Shown here: positions 5,282 through 5,308 of the stretch, piece by piece
Numbering within the stretch: the stretch's first letter is position 1
Layout of the letters: each line of letters starts with the position of its first letter
DNA from: an uncultured Ruminococcus sp.
Lineage (GTDB): Bacteria; Bacillota; Clostridia; Oscillospirales; Acutalibacteraceae
Direction: 5' to 3'
Length of the DNA stretch: 5,308 nt
Assembly: GCA_902767285.1 (NCBI GenBank)
Contig: CACXHC010000281.1
Span: 1 to 5,308, forward strand
The notes under the pieces: generated by a model
Told to the model about the DNA's origin: nothing
The model's input: the letters and a program-made list of their open reading frames with translations, nothing else
Database searches by the model: none
Translations under genes and position numbers: made by a program

Positions 5282-5308
5282 TGTTGTTCAACTAACTTTT
5301 CTATAAAC

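Larger units (their letters stand above)
5099..5308 (+). repeat. Tandem array containing copies B and C, period about 95-97 bp, continuing past the window
   Basis: Beyond the hairpin cores, the DNA between them is also partly repeated. CGTTGGC occurs at 5100-5106 and 5195-5201. CTTTTCTAT occurs at 5201-5209 and 5296-5304, each 15 bp behind an ATTTTA tail. So unit B, unit C and the start of a third unit (from about 5290) lie head to tail. The segments between cores have diverged more than the cores. There is no coding potential in 5085-5308, and I see nothing else in this stretch. The gene to the right is outside the window. Confidence 0.65.

Noticed and set aside
5099..5308. CRISPR-like repeat/spacer pattern
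   Set aside because: The cores are long A/T homopolymer hairpins of 52-56 bp and the intervening segments resemble each other, so they are not unique spacers. No cas genes are present.

Overview
The window holds one complete minus-strand transcription unit of translation genes, gatC-gatA-gatB-aspS, with its promoter, a T-box leader with attenuator, and intergenic repeats on both sides. Moderately AT-rich DNA, strong GGAGG ribosome-binding sites, a T-box riboswitch and an archaeal/clostridial-type AspRS (AspS2) next to gatCAB all point to a Firmicute of class Clostridia. An Oscillospiraceae/Ruminococcus-like gut or rumen bacterium is my guess; the sequence does not fix the genus.

Layout, in the direction of transcription (right to left): 5085-5308 is non-coding and carries a tandem A/T-hairpin repeat with a period of about 95-97 bp that runs off the right edge. 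5049-5084 is a sigma-A-type promoter with a 14-bp palindrome over its -35 box. About 5049-4784 is the T-box leader, ending in an antiterminator/terminator pair. Then come gatC (4752-4465), gatA (4449-2983), gatB (2981-1536) and aspS (1520-93), with gaps of 15, 1 and 15 nt. A GC-rich hairpin and T tract (86-48) probably end the transcript. The left edge (59-5) is another copy of the repeat, in the opposite orientation to the two on the right.

The genes work together. A non-discriminating AspRS would charge tRNA-Asn (and tRNA-Asp) with aspartate. GatCAB then converts Asp-tRNA-Asn to Asn-tRNA-Asn, and in many bacteria also Glu-tRNA-Gln to Gln-tRNA-Gln, using ammonia released from glutamine by GatA. 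The T-box would turn the operon on when the cognate tRNA is uncharged. Its candidate specifier reads GAAC, in which AAC (Asn) and GAA (Glu) overlap by one shift. This resembles the two-codon T-box described for the homologous Clostridium acetobutylicum operon.

The protein-coding part is ordinary and well understood. The least explained part is the repeat family flanking the operon. I see no defence system, mobile-element gene, tRNA, rRNA or CRISPR array.
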